Notes: generated from the sequence alone by a model not told the origin. 64,000 nt of DNA from Artemia franciscana (GCF_032884065.1 NC_088863.1:47017797-47081796); one strand, 5' to 3'; positions 13,513-25,939 are shown, counted from the first letter of the stretch. A program made the numbers and translations.

Positions 13513-13626
13513 CTGAAAAAAAATGTTTTGTCAAATATACACATGGAGCATTATATAATCTATTGTGTACAAGAAAGCACTGAAATGCGTGAATACAATT
13601 AGAGGAAGAGCATCAAATCGATTCAG

Positions 13627-13836
13627 GAAAATTTGTAAAATGCAAAATTTGAAATACGATGGAAAATTTGTAAAATGCAAAATTTGATATACGATGGAAA
13701 ATTTGTAAAATGCAAAATTTGAAATACGATGAAAAATTTGTAAAATACAAAATTTGAAATACGATGGAAAATTTGTAAAATACAAAATTTGAAATACGAT
13801 GGAAAATTTGTAAAATGCAAAATTTGAAATACGATG
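13627..13836. repeat. 35-bp tandem repeat, six copies
   Basis: Units start at 13627, 13662, 13697, 13732, 13767 and 13802. The unit is AAAATTTGTAAAATGC joined to AAAATTTGAAATACGATG, with one to three substitutions per copy. The two phenylalanine-rich open frames on the minus strand are translations of this array. It lies in the 3' flank (or last intron, if another terminal exon exists) of the DUOXA-like gene, just upstream on the + strand of 13512. Confidence 0.95.
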
Positions 13837-13839
13837 ATC

Positions 13840-15195
13840 TAGCCCTTTATAGTTAGATACACTGGCCTTCTAGAGGCCAGGTGCCAAGCAGATTTTGGAG
13901 ACAAGACAATGCTCTTCATGCATTTCTTGAAAAAAAGACAGGTATTTGAAGAAAGAGCCATTTTATGTGATAACAACTGGCCATTTAATTTGACATTTTA
14001 GCTGATCACCATTCATCTTAATGCCATAAATTTGAAACTGCGGGGGAAAAGCGAATTATTTACAAGTTTATTGAGTGACATCCATACAATCAATCTGAAG
14101 TTAAAATCGTTGGTCTCCCAGATAGAAAGTTATTATAGAGCCATTTTCCACACTTAAGGAGGTAAAATGGGTGTGCTGCGGATAATCACAATTTGGCGAG
14201 CACCACTGACGCATCTCTTTAACCCAAGATTCGCCCAAAAAACCCTTAAAAACGTGAAAATTGCGGCCCCTAAAATCCAACTTTTACATTTCAAAATCCC
14301 CCACTTAAACTACTAATTTTTTTAATGATATAGTTTTTTAGAGAAAACTGTCATTCTTGAAGGATTGTTATACAAAAACTTAACTTGAGCGTACACAGCA
14401 GGGATTAATGTGCAGACAACCCTCTCCCATTTAAGAAAGCTCTCAATTTATTAAAGTTGGATTTAAGATTGTCCTGCATTCGGTTTCATTTACTCTTGTA
14501 AAAAAATCCATAAACCTAAAGATCTTAATTTTGATTAAAACTGGTAAATAAAAAGAACTGGCTTTTTATGCTGATTCTAAATATACAAAATAAATAAAAT
14601 TTGAATTTACCCGTCGCTACTGATTATTATAGGAAAATTTGTACAGTTTTGGAAAGACATGGCAAATACGCTATAGAAATTACACTATGAAATTCAATAT
14701 GTATGATAGCCTTAATACAGAGGTACCTGCTTTCTATAACAAAACGATTATTTTTATTTTCCCGATGCATGTGTGCTTTTATGGGTGATTGAATAGAGAT
14801 AGTTGTCGTAGATTATGTGAGAGGACCCCGGATAGGACCAAAATATTCTCGGAAGAAAAATTTGAGATAGCCAATCTAATTAGAACTACAAAAAATTTAA
14901 GTTTTATAAGCACCCACTTCCAGAGACCACCGCATGTGTGTTGAAACAGCTAATCCTAAAAACTCTGATACAAAACACAGGACAAAAAAAAAATTAAGAA
15001 AAATTACGGACAGTGAAAGAAAGGAAAAAATTCAAATACTCAGCTGATATTTAGTCTCAGGTATCGCTACGGTCCGATTTGAATGAAAATAGACTGAAAT
15101 CTACCAAGAAAAAAATAAAAGACAAAATAAAACTACAAAAAAATTATATACAAAGATGTATAAGAGGGGAAGGCCATTATGCCTCATCTGGCAAT
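13840..15195. other. Intronic AT-rich stretch
   Basis: Lies in the last intron of the DUOXA-like gene. No gene or clear repeat end seen. Confidence 0.4.
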
Positions 15196-15197
15196 AT

Positions 15198-15450
<253 letters not shown>

Positions 15451-15761
15451 GTTAGCTAATACAAATTTATCATCTTAAATTTACTAATTAAATGTTTAAA
15501 AATTGGCAATAAATTTTTACTAAAAACATAGAATGTCAAATATGAATTAATGTCCAAAAAGTTTTTACTCATAATTGCTGAAGCTGGTACCAAACAACTG
15601 TGGCAACAAACACGTTTTGGGACTGTAAATTTAGTTTCAAATGCTTACTACGAGCAGCTTTAATCAATTAAGAAACAAAGGTTACTAAAACGCAATTGTG
15701 TGCTGAAATTTTTACCTTACCTTTTTCGTTTTTCCAGCCAATGTACCTACTTTAGCACTAT

Positions 15762-16200
15762 CAAACAGTTCGTGGTAACTAACTGTAATAAGGAGCGACC
15801 CGGCTCAATAGTAACCGAAAATCTAAAAAATGGAATTTTTATACCAATAGTTACATCAAAAGAATCACATTCTAATGCTGATTTTAAATATATAACTTTC
15901 ATTAAGATTAGTCTTACCCATTAAAAGTTACGAGCCTGAGAAAATTTCCCTCATTTTAGAAAAAAGGGGGAAACACCCCCTAAAAGTCATACAATCTTAA
16001 CGAAAATCACACCATCAGATTCCGACGCCCTACTCTTTACGCTAAAGTTTTTTACTGTTTTAAAAGTAGAGTTAAGAGAAAGAGTCAAACTTTAGCGTAA
16101 AGAGCGAGGCGTTGAGGAGGAAAGCCCCTTTCATATACGGTAGTAATTTCTGTTCGTTTTAAGTTTTAATGTTGCTCCTTACTTTCATCTGAAAAAACTT
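15762..16200 (-). mobile_element. Family A non-coding element, truncated copy
   Basis: Begins with the family's terminal hairpin (15766-15785, CAGTTCGTGGTAACTAACTG), then GGAGCGACCCGGCTCAATAG and the tail block, and ends in one arm of a palindromic module (CTTTAGCGTAAAGAGCGAGG). It lies in the last intron of the DUOXA-like gene. No coding capacity. Confidence 0.85.
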
Positions 16201-16335
16201 GTTTTTCTGATTTAATAATGATTTAGCGACGAATGACACTATATGGCAGATAATTTCCTCCAATTGAAAGTTCCACTTTTTCATTTTATTACATATAGTC
16301 CTTGATTTTAAACTTAGAAAACAAGTTAAACTTAC

Positions 16336-17049
16336 CTAACAGTTATGGCACCAATGAACGCACTAACTTTTGATGCAACCGTGGAAGACACACCTTGCTC
16401 AGCATCAACAGCCTCACCGGATTGCTTTCTCGATCTGACACCGGATCTGCGAACAGAAGCTATCCTCTTCATATGAATGCCCTCTTGGGGTTCTTCTGTT
16501 GACATTTTATTAAATATAGAAAAGCCCAATGAAGTATCGCTCTTTGCAGACTCCTCACTCAAGTTAGAATTTTGTCTTTTCATTGAACGAAACGAATCCC
16601 CTCCAAGTCGAATTACAACTCCATTAGGATTCGTGGTAATAGTATTTTCACTGTCTTCGTCTAAAAATGAAGAGCTAACTGATATGGTAGATGAATTTTT
16701 AGCAAATTCAGTTGACTCCCTTAAAGGACTTACTCCTCTAGATATTGTTTGTGTATGAGAATCTTGTTTCACAAGTTGTGTTTCAATGTCATCAAGTTCT
16801 GGCCTCGGAGGTGGACTTGCCTTCCAAATAATGGTATTCGAATTTTTTGCTTCTAATTTAGGATGCTCTCTTATTTCTTCTTGAAAGTTGACTGATTTAG
16901 TTGATTTCAATGAGTGACCACTTGAAAATTGGTTTTGAAGAGCCATTTGGCGATGGGCATGATTCCATGGGGATTTTGGGGGATTAACATCACATGCAGG
17001 ATTATCAATGCCATATAATTCATTAGTTTGGCCACGACGAGAAAATCTC
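16336..17049 (-). CDS. DUOXA: DUOXA-like exon: long cytoplasmic tail
   Basis: Exon of 714 bp, the longest open reading block in the window not made of repeats. The acceptor TTGTAACTATTACAG precedes 17049 and the donor GTAAGT begins at 16335. It starts RFSRRGQTNELYGIDNPAC. The YGIDNPA motif is what I would expect early in the tail of arthropod moladietz-type proteins. The rest is hydrophilic and rich in Ser/Glu/Lys, with basic stretches (SVRRSGVRSRKQSGE) and no membrane segment. It is assigned to the DUOXA gene by strand, phase and order. The tail itself is poorly conserved, so the link rests on the splice phase and the start of the exon. Confidence 0.82.
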
Positions 17050-17708
17050 CTGTAATAGTTACAAAAATAAAATTTAGGCACAAAAGGTGGCATAGCCAAG
17101 AAGAGGAATAAGGTCTGAGCACCTGGTTGAGGGAGTAATTTTCCGAAAGACCGCTCATCTATAGTGCAAAAAGTTTAGAAGTCTTTCGTCGAGATAATTA
17201 TTTCTAAATACTTTCTAAATCGTGACCAATCTATATGATTTCTTTCGCACCGGAAAACAAACAGATTTCTTATTTCGAACAATCTTATTAAAACGAACAA
17301 TAATCACCGAGCAAGGCTCGTCCCCCTGGTATACATATTCTTATTATAATTTTTCTGCCGCAATTTCGTAACATTTAATGTGAAGCAATTGAGAATCTAA
17401 GAATCACTTCACTTCTGTCAAATGGGAATATCTTTCTCTAAAAGGTAAAAATCAACTGATTTGTCAACAGACGAATTGCGTCTTGAAATTCCTTCTAATT
17501 ATGTTCAAGGCCTTCAACCTTCAGGGGGTCACTAATTTCAGACAGCAAATAAATTACGGAGAATGTTTAGGGTGGATTCAGGAAAAATCATAACAAATTT
17601 TTCCAAAGTCTTGAACTATCTAGCAAGATCGTTTTTTCACACGGGAAAATGGTGGTATGTCAAATATAAAAAAATCATAGGGCTGTTTTCAACAAAAAAA
17701 AAGTATAT

Positions 17709-17933
<225 letters not shown>

Positions 17934-17939
17934 TTTAAT

Positions 17940-18780
17940 AAGACAGATGAAGAAGATTCTAATATAAAAAAAATATTCCTCTTTCATTTTGATTTTAGAA
18001 ATGATTTTTAGATGATAGTACATGGGTCAGTTTTTAGTGGCGCGCTTGATGGTAGCACGTGACACTCTTGTCTTTTTTTTTTCACACACTTAGGTAAGTG
18101 TCAATCAAATTGGTCAGTATTCAACTAAAAACCCTGGAAAATTTCGATAACAAACGCGTAAAATCGTCCGCAGAGGGTATCTGGGGTCTAGGAGCTCCCC
18201 CCCTTCCTGAAATAATATTGCTAAATATGTAAAGTATACACTATTCACGTATTGTAATGTGTAAAGATGTTTAATAATACAGTTTTCAGAGCTGAGCTAC
18301 CCCTCGCGAATGAAAATTAGGGGCGCAGAACTGAAAGCTCGAATTAGATCATTTTTGTGAATATCCATACTTTTTTATATTATAGGGATTTTAAGGCTTA
18401 AACTACTGCAAAAAATGTATTTTTCATATATTTAAGGACAATAAGAAGTTAGTAACATCGCTTTTATTCTAAAGCATTCCCTGAATTCAATTCCAGGCAC
18501 GGGCTTACCTGCCAGTTGGATACGAAACACTTTTTTTTCAAAATGACTAGAGGATTTCATAAGTTTCCCACTCCTACAACAAATATGAATACAAATTAGA
18601 CTATAAGGTATTTTAGAACAATTTGGAGTAGCTTATAGTCCTAGAGCATCCAAGGCTATACTAGAGGTAGTTGAAACTATAGAATAGTATCCACGTTTCG
18701 TTTGCTTCCATTGCCCTTAAAATAGTATGGATTAATTGCAAGGCTCTGTTCCTACTTTTGTTTTCTGTTTTGTTTTAATT
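17940..18780. other. Intronic AT-rich stretch
   Basis: Nothing recognised. 18301-18330 and nearby short GC patches do not match any element end I could define. Confidence 0.35.
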
Positions 18781-18814
18781 GCACCTATTCTTTTTATATA
18801 TATTTTTATTCTCA

Positions 18815-18960
18815 TATAAGGTTCTAAGAATCCTATATTTTTGCCTAATTGATGCACACCTCCAATATTGCTCAGCTATATTTTTGCTGACTTTTAAATC
18901 ACATATTAAACCACTACAAACCCTGCAAAACAAAGCTATTCGAATTCTAGATAAGTTTTT
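18815..18960 (+). pseudogene. LINE reverse-transcriptase C-terminal fragment (jockey/CR1 type)
   Basis: Translates to LRILYFCLIDAHLQYCSAIF, then KSHIKPLQTLQNKAIRIL. This is the conserved stretch after the polymerase domain in jockey/CR1-type LINEs (LIHPHLQYC..., I.PLQ.LQNKAIRI). Homology stops at about 18960, where a different element (family C) begins. The probable remainder of this LINE resumes at about 20700. Confidence 0.82.
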
Positions 18961-18989
18961 ACAACACCCGAGGAGTACAGATATCCACT

Positions 18990-20000
18990 CTGAAACACGT
19001 ACTTCTTACCTGTTTCTAGACATAACTAGACCTACGTTGCCTGGGCAACGTGAACTGTTGCAGCAACCTTTGTCCGGCTTCGCCGATTAAAGTGTTGCGA
19101 GAGCAACACTTTGGTTTTGTTTCTTCGCTATCGGTTAAATACTGAAGTTATCAAAACTATCAAAGCATTCAAAACGGCATATTCAAAGCAGAACACAATC
19201 AGTAATCACATGATCAAATTCTTCAGCGTTGAAAAAACAACAGCAAAAGAATATTGGAAGAAGGGACTAAATTGAGTTTGCAGCCAGTTGAACTTTATCC
19301 TTTTCAATCGTAGACATCGTGACGGATGGAAACTTGGAACATTATCTTTTGTAATCTAGTTGGTATTATAAAGCTATCCGTAACTTTTCAGGATCAAATA
19401 CCATAGATGTGCACCAATTTGCACAAATTTGTAGCCCTTCATGAGCCTCCTCTAGCAACCGATTCTTACTTACAAGTCCCTCTCCCGTGATATACATCAA
19501 GTTTACCGGAAACAAATAATGGGTATATCAACTAGCAAAAGTTGCAAACCCCTCGTCGCTGAAGATCATTGTAGCGTAACAGCTGATTATTACTTACAAC
19601 TCCCCTACATGTCTTACAATCGGGAACCAAGTTGTTCTTACCATCAATTACACCAGAACACAGATAATAGGTACACCAATCAGCAAAAGTTGCAAACCCC
19701 TCATTGCCAAAGATGATTATAAGCTAATAGTCGACTGTTGCTTGAAAGTCCCCTACATATCTGACAATTGTATCTGCCTATTTTTAGTTTAAGTGTGTAC
19801 CTTACCACTGAAATTGTCAACCCCTTGAAAGTTTCACACTGATGTATCTCATGAAGGAATTTTTGTACCAAAAAACGGATGATATATAATTTGATCAGCT
19901 CTTCAAGGTCTATCGATTGCCGTTGAAAAAAAAATTCTATCTGTCTTAGTTCAAAAGTTGACTTTTTTACCGGAGGCCAACTTTCTAACACCACCACTTA
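18990..20000 (+). mobile_element. Family C element: hairpin cluster plus ~150-bp tandem repeats
   Basis: A cluster of hairpins at 19034-19113 includes CGTTGCCTGGGCAACG (7-bp stem) and a 10-bp-stem hairpin AAAGTGTTGC/GCAACACTTT with GAGA loop (19090-19113). Downstream, phrases such as AGCAAAAGTTGCAAACCCCT (about 19532 and 19683) and ACTTACAA(G/C)TCCC (about 19468, 19592, 19740) repeat at about 124-150 bp. It interrupts a LINE. Hairpin end plus internal tandem repeats is the layout of DINE-1/Helentron-associated elements, but I did not find both termini. Confidence 0.6.
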
Positions 20001-20699
20001 AAAAGGAGCAAAGGATAAGCTCTAATTTCATTAGCAATGAGAAAACTTTTGAAGTTTAAGAGTCATATCTGATATCACTTCTCTATTGCAATCCCAAGTA
20101 GAAAAAAAAGAATGGTAAAGTCAGCTGAAATCACGAACAGAAATGGGTAGAAACAATAGATGGCAGCACTTTTTTACCCGTGGGAAAATCGCACTTTTTT
20201 GTTTCTGTAAATTTTTCTATTTATCACTCAAAGAAGATATATTGGCTGTAGGGCCGGGGAACTGCCGCATATATTTAACACTTGTAGATTTTAGTCCATC
20301 TTCAATTTGAAATTGGTGCCTGCCTGCTTGCCTGCTAGAACGGAGCTTTCCACTCGAAAGCAGAAACATGATTTGATAAAACGAAAGCTTGGCTGCACAA
20401 CTTCAGATACTCCTTTCTGACATAGGCTATACAACTCCACTTCACTTAGCACATCATAGGCTCTGACTCGAGGACAAACAAAAACCATCCTTTTTGGCCC
20501 CAGGCAAGAGTTCTACGGAGCTTTCCAAAATGTAATGTCATATTCATCAATCCGGCCTGACGTCCACACTTTCCGTAAAAACCGCAAAGGTTAGACCCTT
20601 ACCAGTTTCCAGGAATAAGCCAAAATCAGTGGCATAGGAAAAAAAAAAAAAAAAAAAAAACGAGACAAAACCAAAACACAATGGCTCTTACACAGAAAT

Positions 20700-21180
20700 C
20701 TCATCTGCTATCATCTAGTTGGTTTTTTAAGATTCAACATGTACATAATTTATTTTTTGACCACAATTTAATGTCCAAACATGAAAATTCACTGATAACT
20801 AGATGTGTTAACCCGTATAAACTACCTCGACAAATATTCATTAAATAAACTTGTTGAGTTACCAAAAGCATCTTTCAAGAGACGATTAAAAAGTTATATA
20901 ATGGAATCTGCTTGCAAGAACGGTTGGTAATTTTTTTTTATTTTATATTTTATTTTGGCCTCACTCCACTTACCCCACCTGAAATACTCTCATTAAAGAT
21001 ACTGTTTTTTTTTTGTTTTAATTGATGAAATAGTGGTTCATTTTTTGTTTGTTCTGTATCAATAAGGATTGTTAAATTTTGTTTATATGTCTTGCCCAGT
21101 AGTCGACCTTGTCTCTCCATTTGGGCAAGTTAAAGATTTTGATGAATATGAATTTTTGAATAAATGAATCTGAACCTGAA
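20700..21180 (+). pseudogene. LINE 3' end, probable continuation of the fragment at 18815
   Basis: In frame, 20848-20931 reads KLVELPKASFKRRLKSYIME then SACKNGW and a stop, a typical C-terminus of a jockey/CR1-type LINE. An upstream piece (VHNLFFDHNLMSKHENS) is in another frame. A 250-bp AT-rich 3' region follows, ending in AATAAATGAATCTGAACCTG. Several frameshifts make it inactive. Confidence 0.6.
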
Positions 21181-21469
21181 TCTAAAATAGCTCAGCATTG
21201 CTTTCTAGAAACAAAGTAAATTACGGTTACGGGATATCCTGAGTATATTATTTCATTTCTCCTTTTTTGTCTTCTCTTTTTTCGCTTCCTTTTACCTGCT
21301 TTAGTAATGAGGTTCTTCATTTCTACATTGATTTAAAAGAGAAACTATCAGATTTGAAAATACGTTTATCTAAATTTATCTAACTTTAGTTTACATAACT
21401 TTCGGCTCATTAATTGTCAGGTACAAAAGTAAGAGTTTGAGCCTATAAGAAAAAAGCAAAAATGAAAAA

Positions 21470-23378
21470 AAAGAGCTAAGAGCTCATATGGCACTTTTGA
21501 CGGGGCCAGAAGAGCCAAGAGCTCATATGGCATGAGCTCTAGCAAAATTCTAAGAATCAATGGATTGAATAAAAAGGAAAACAGAGGCTTAATGCCGGTC
21601 GGAACTTAAAATAAGAGCTCTGAGACACAAGGTCCTTCTAAATATCAAAATTTATTAAAATCCGACCACCCACTCGTAAGTTAACAATACCTCTTTTTTT
21701 TCTAACTTTTCCTCTCCTTTCAGTCTCCCAGATGGTTGAATCGGGGAAAACAACTTGATCAAGTCAATTTGTGCAGGTCCTCACCACCCCTACCAATTTT
21801 CATCGTCCTAGTACATCCAGAAGCACCAAACTCACCAAAGCACTGGACCTCCACCAAACTCCCTCAAAGAGAGTGGATCCAGTCCGGTTACGTCAATCAC
21901 GTATCTACGACATTTACTTATTCTACCCACCAAGTTTGATCCCGATCTGCCAACTCTAAGCGTTTTCCAAGATTTCCGGTTTCCCCCTCCAACTCCCCCC
22001 AATATCGCCAGGTCTGATGAGGATTTAAAATAAGAGCTCTGAGACATGAGTTCCTTCTAAATATCAAATTTCGTAAGGATCCGGTCACCAATTCTTACCT
22101 CAATTTTTTTAATTTTTCTGAAATAACGCCCCCCAACTCCCCCAAAGAGAGCAGATCCCTTGCAATATGTTAATGACGTATCTAGAAATGTGCTTATTCT
22201 TCCCATCAAGTTTCATCCCGATCTATCCACTCTAAGCGTTTTCCAAGATTTCTGGTTTCCAAGATTTTGTTTCCCCCCTCCAACCCCCTATGTCCCCGGA
22301 TCCAATTCGGAATGACAATTGAGCATCTGAGACATAAAATCTTTCTATATATCAAGTTTCATTAAGATACGATCACCAATTCGTAAGATAAAGATACCTT
22401 ACTTTTCACGTTTTCCAAGACTACTAGTTTCCCCATCCAACTCCCCCCAATGTCACCAAATCTGGTCGGGATTTAGAATAAGAGCTCTGAAGCATAAGAT
22501 CCTTCTAAATATCAAATTTCATGAAGGTATGATCACACGTCAAGTTACAAATACCTCATTTTTTTCTGATTTTTCCGAATTACCCCCCCCCCCAGCTCCC
22601 CCAAAGAGAGCAGATCCCGTCCGGTTATGTCAGCCACGTATCTTGGACTTGTGCTCTGCCCATCAAGTTTCATCTTGATGTCTCCACTCTAAGCCTTTCC
22701 AAGATTACCAGTCCCCCCCCCCAACTCCCCCCAATGACACTGGATCCGGTCGAAATTCAAAATAAGCGATCTGAGTTACGAGGTCCTTCTAAACATGAAA
22801 TTTCACTAAGATCCTATCACTCCTTCGTAAGTTAAACATAGCTCATTTTTTCTAGTTTTTCAATTACCCCCCCCCCCCCCCCAACTCCCCCAAAGAGAGC
22901 GGATCCGTTCCAGTTATGTCAATCACGTATCTAGGACTTGATCTTATTTTTACCACTAAGTTTCATCCCGATCCCTCCACTCTAAGCGTTTTCCAAGATT
23001 TTAGGTTTTCCCCTCCAGCTCCCTCCAATGTCACTGGATCCAGTCAGGATTTAAAGTAACAGCTCTGAGACATAATCCTCTTCTATATATAAAATTTCAT
23101 TAAGATCCGATCACATGTTCGTAAGTTAAAAATACCTCATTTTTTCTATTTTTTCCGAATTAACCGCCCCTCCAACCCCCCTCCCCTGATGGTCAAATAA
23201 GGGATACGAATATTTCTAATTTAATCTGGTCTGGTCTCTTATACGCCTGCCTGATTTCATCATCCTAGATTATCTGGAAGTGCCTAAATTAGCAAAACCG
23301 GGACAGACGGACCGACCGACAGACCGACAGAATTTATGATCGCTATATGTCACTTGGTTAATACCAAGTGCAATAAAA
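21470..23378 (+). mobile_element. Family B element, copy 1, built of ~288-bp tandem units
   Basis: Starts with a double AAGAGC(T/C)AAGAGCTCATATGG motif and ends with the hairpin CACTTGGTTAATACCAAGTG (23351-23370, 7-bp stem) after a (GACC)n-like stretch. Between them, units beginning GAGCTCTGAGACA recur (21614, 22033, 22320, 22482, 22770, 23060). Most intervals are near 288 bp, and each unit contains CCTTCTAAATATCAAATTTC, a C-rich run, GAGCGGATCC and TTTCATCCCGATC. No conserved ORF; the proline-rich frames differ between units. Confidence 0.85.
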
Positions 23379-23661
23379 ATCTTCGGAAATGAGTTGAATT
23401 TCAAAATATTTATGAAACTGAGTAGCGTTAGTTTAAAGAGGTCACTATGTAGTTAATCGGACCTCTTTTGAATTTTGTACTTCGGCTGTAGTGCTGATGC
23501 CTACATATTTTAAACACGATCAAACGAGAAAAAACATTTATAGACAATACAAGAGAAGTTTTGTATAACTATTCAGAATTAAAAACAGGATAAATTTTTA
23601 GAATTGGAGTTAATTTCCTGTAACTTGGAGTTTCAGACCAACTGATGTGCGTGAATTTAAC

Positions 23662-24680
23662 AAGAGCCAAGAGCTCATATGGCACTTGTGACGAAGTCGG
23701 AAGAGCCAAGAGCTTCTTCCTATGAAGTTTCATTACGATCTCTCCACTCTAAGCGTTTTCAAGATTTCCAGTTTCCCCCTTCAGCCCCCCCCCCAGTGTC
23801 ACCAGATCCGGTCGGGATTTAAAGTAAGAGCTCTGAGACAGAAGGTCCTGCTAAATATCAGATTTCATTAAGATCCGATAACTTTTTCGTAATTAAAAGA
23901 AACTCATTTTTTCTAAAATCTGGTCGGGTCCCTGATACGCCCACCAACTTTCAGCGATCGCTATATTGATCACGTATCTAGTTTCGGATCTTCTTCATAT
24001 AAAAATTGCAAAGATCCAGGATTCAAGCCTGAAACCTCTCGCACCCTCAGCGAAAATCATACCCCTAGACCACAAGCCATACTTTAAAAAGAACTATCAT
24101 TTGTTTTATGGGCTCACTATCTTGTTAGCTCACTCTCCCCCCCCCCCCCAGATGGTCGAATCGGGGAAGAGACTATTTCTAATTTAGTCTAGTCTGATAC
24201 CTGATACACCTGCCAACTTTCATCGTCCTAGCTTATCTGGAAGTGCCCAAACTAGCAAGTCCTCCCAACTCCCCACAAAAGAGCCGATCCAGTCAGGTAA
24301 TGTCAATAACGTATCTAGGACACGTGCTTATTCTTCCCACTAAGTTTCATCCCGATCTCTACACTCTAAGCGTTTTCCAGGATGTCCTGTTTCCCCCTCC
24401 AACTCCCCCCAGTGTCACTGAATCCAGTCAGGATTTAAAATAAGAGCTCTGATACACGAGGTATTTCTAAAAATCAAATTTCATTAAGATCTGATCACCC
24501 GTTCGTAAGTTAAAAAAACCTCATTTTTTCCAAATTTTCAGAATTAACCGTCCCCCCACTCACCACCCCCCCAGACGGTCGAATCGACAAAACGACTATT
24601 TCTAATTTAATCTGGTCAGGTGTGTGATACGCCTGCCAAATTTCATCGTCCTAGGTTATCTGGAAGTGCCCAAATTTTCA
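23662..24680 (+). mobile_element. Family B element, copy 2, truncated
   Basis: Begins with the same AAGAGCCAAGAGCTCATATGG head. It carries two or three internal units (GAGCTCTGAGACA at 23828, GAGCTCTGATACA at 24446). It stops after TATCTGGAAGTGCCCAAATT without the terminal hairpin. A tRNA-like sequence sits inside it at 24008-24078. Confidence 0.8.
24008..24078 (-). tRNA. tRNA-Pro (AGG) pseudogene or tRNA-derived insert
   Basis: The minus strand reads GGCTTGTGGTCTAGGGGTAT, then GATTTTCGCTGAGGGTGCGA and GAGGTTTCAGGCTTGAATCC. This matches the eukaryotic tRNA-Pro body closely, including the box A region GGTCTAGGGGTATGA and the anticodon arm with AGG. The anticodon stem (TTCGC/GCGAG) and T stem (TCAGG/CCTGG) still pair. 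U33 is replaced by G, one base after the acceptor stem is lost, and the acceptor stem hardly pairs (GGCTTGT against ATCTTTG), so it is not functional. Five T's follow at 24001-24005 (minus-strand TTTTT), like a Pol III terminator. Confidence 0.75.
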
Positions 24681-24689
24681 GCATTACGA

Positions 24690-25935
24690 AGGATGTATTT
24701 TTCGGACTAAAATCAATTCCCCATAACGTGAATTTTTAGATCAATTCAAAGCTTACGAAATAAAAAAAAAAAGTTAAATTTATTTTTTTTGATTATGTTA
24801 GCTTTGAACTCTTAAAACGATTAATTTTTCAAATTCTAGACAGAATTGCTGAATGCAGCCAGTGAACTGTTACTTGATGCAGGAACTTAAGATAAAACGG
24901 ACGAAATCAGACATAAAAAAAAGTCCAATCGGTATGAAAAACACAGCAATATGAGCCAAGCATCGTGTTGTAAACACTCGAGATTAAAAAAAACTTCTCT
25001 AAAATAAATTAATTATAGTATCAATAGAAGATTGTTATGGTACAGAAATTACCCTAAATGTTTATAACAAGGGAGGGTGTTAAATAAGGCATAAAGGGAT
25101 AGAAAAGGGATAAAGACAATATTTTCTCCCTGAAAATTGTGAATTAATCGTTCATTTTGACCAACTGAATTGTCTGCTTTGTCCTTACTGACCTTTCTGT
25201 CACTAGATACCATCCCTAGCATCAAAAACCATGGATCATCTTACTTAATTGTTATGATAGTAGGGCCATCATGCCTAGCAGAAGATGTCACTAATAAGGA
25301 TAGGATATATCTGCCTTTTCTTGGAGTTGGGCCAACGTTTAAAAAAGGCTAGTCTTAAGATCTGAATAAATAGTTGGACTTCTTAGAATCTTGGGGTCTC
25401 TTGAGGCTATTAGGTTGTAAAATATCCCCCTTTTTCACTAAACATGTTGAAAATCAGTCTTATAATTCCCTTAATTTTTCATTCGCTTTTTCTTCCCCCT
25501 CTAAAAGAAGATCTACACTGACTTATGAACGTTTTTAAGGAGAAAAAAAAAAATATGAAAAAAACGGAGCTGAATTGCGTCTTTTAGACTTAGAAGGACA
25601 AAAAACTAGCTAAGGCTGATCGGGTACCCTATCTAATATTGGTATACATTTTAAATTCCTGGTATACTCCAAATTTGAAGAACATAGGAAATTGATAAAA
25701 GAGGAACTCAAATTCGTGGTTCCCGTATAACCTAACCCCCGTTATACTCAACCCTTGTTTAATTCAGCCCCCATATAGCTCAACTCCGATTTGAATTATC
25801 CTTTATTATCTTTTTTTATCCTTAATTTGAACTTGATTCAACTCAAACCCCATGCTACTCAACCTCAGTTCAATTCGACCTCTGCAACAGGTTAGGTTGA
25901 ACGGGGGTAAATTTACCGCGGTTCACCTCATCTAA
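24690..25935. other. Intronic stretch with degenerate ACTCAACC-type repeats
   Basis: No gene recognised. 25725-25920 is a loose run of CAACCC/TTCAACC phrases; a similar run in inverse orientation lies at 27305-27380. Confidence 0.4.
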
Positions 25936-25939
25936 ATGA

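Noticed and set aside
13531..13820. Two overlapping minus-strand frames with repeated FAFYKFS-type units
   Set aside because: They come from the 35-bp tandem repeat. A period that is not a multiple of three gives the same words in different frames, so no protein is maintained.
13627..13836. Possible CRISPR-like array
   Set aside because: Units are directly abutting without unique spacers, and the window is eukaryotic.
15700..15924. Open frame over the family A head (and 45231-45425, 45549-45965)
   Set aside because: Family A copies show no conserved frame; these frames differ from copy to copy.
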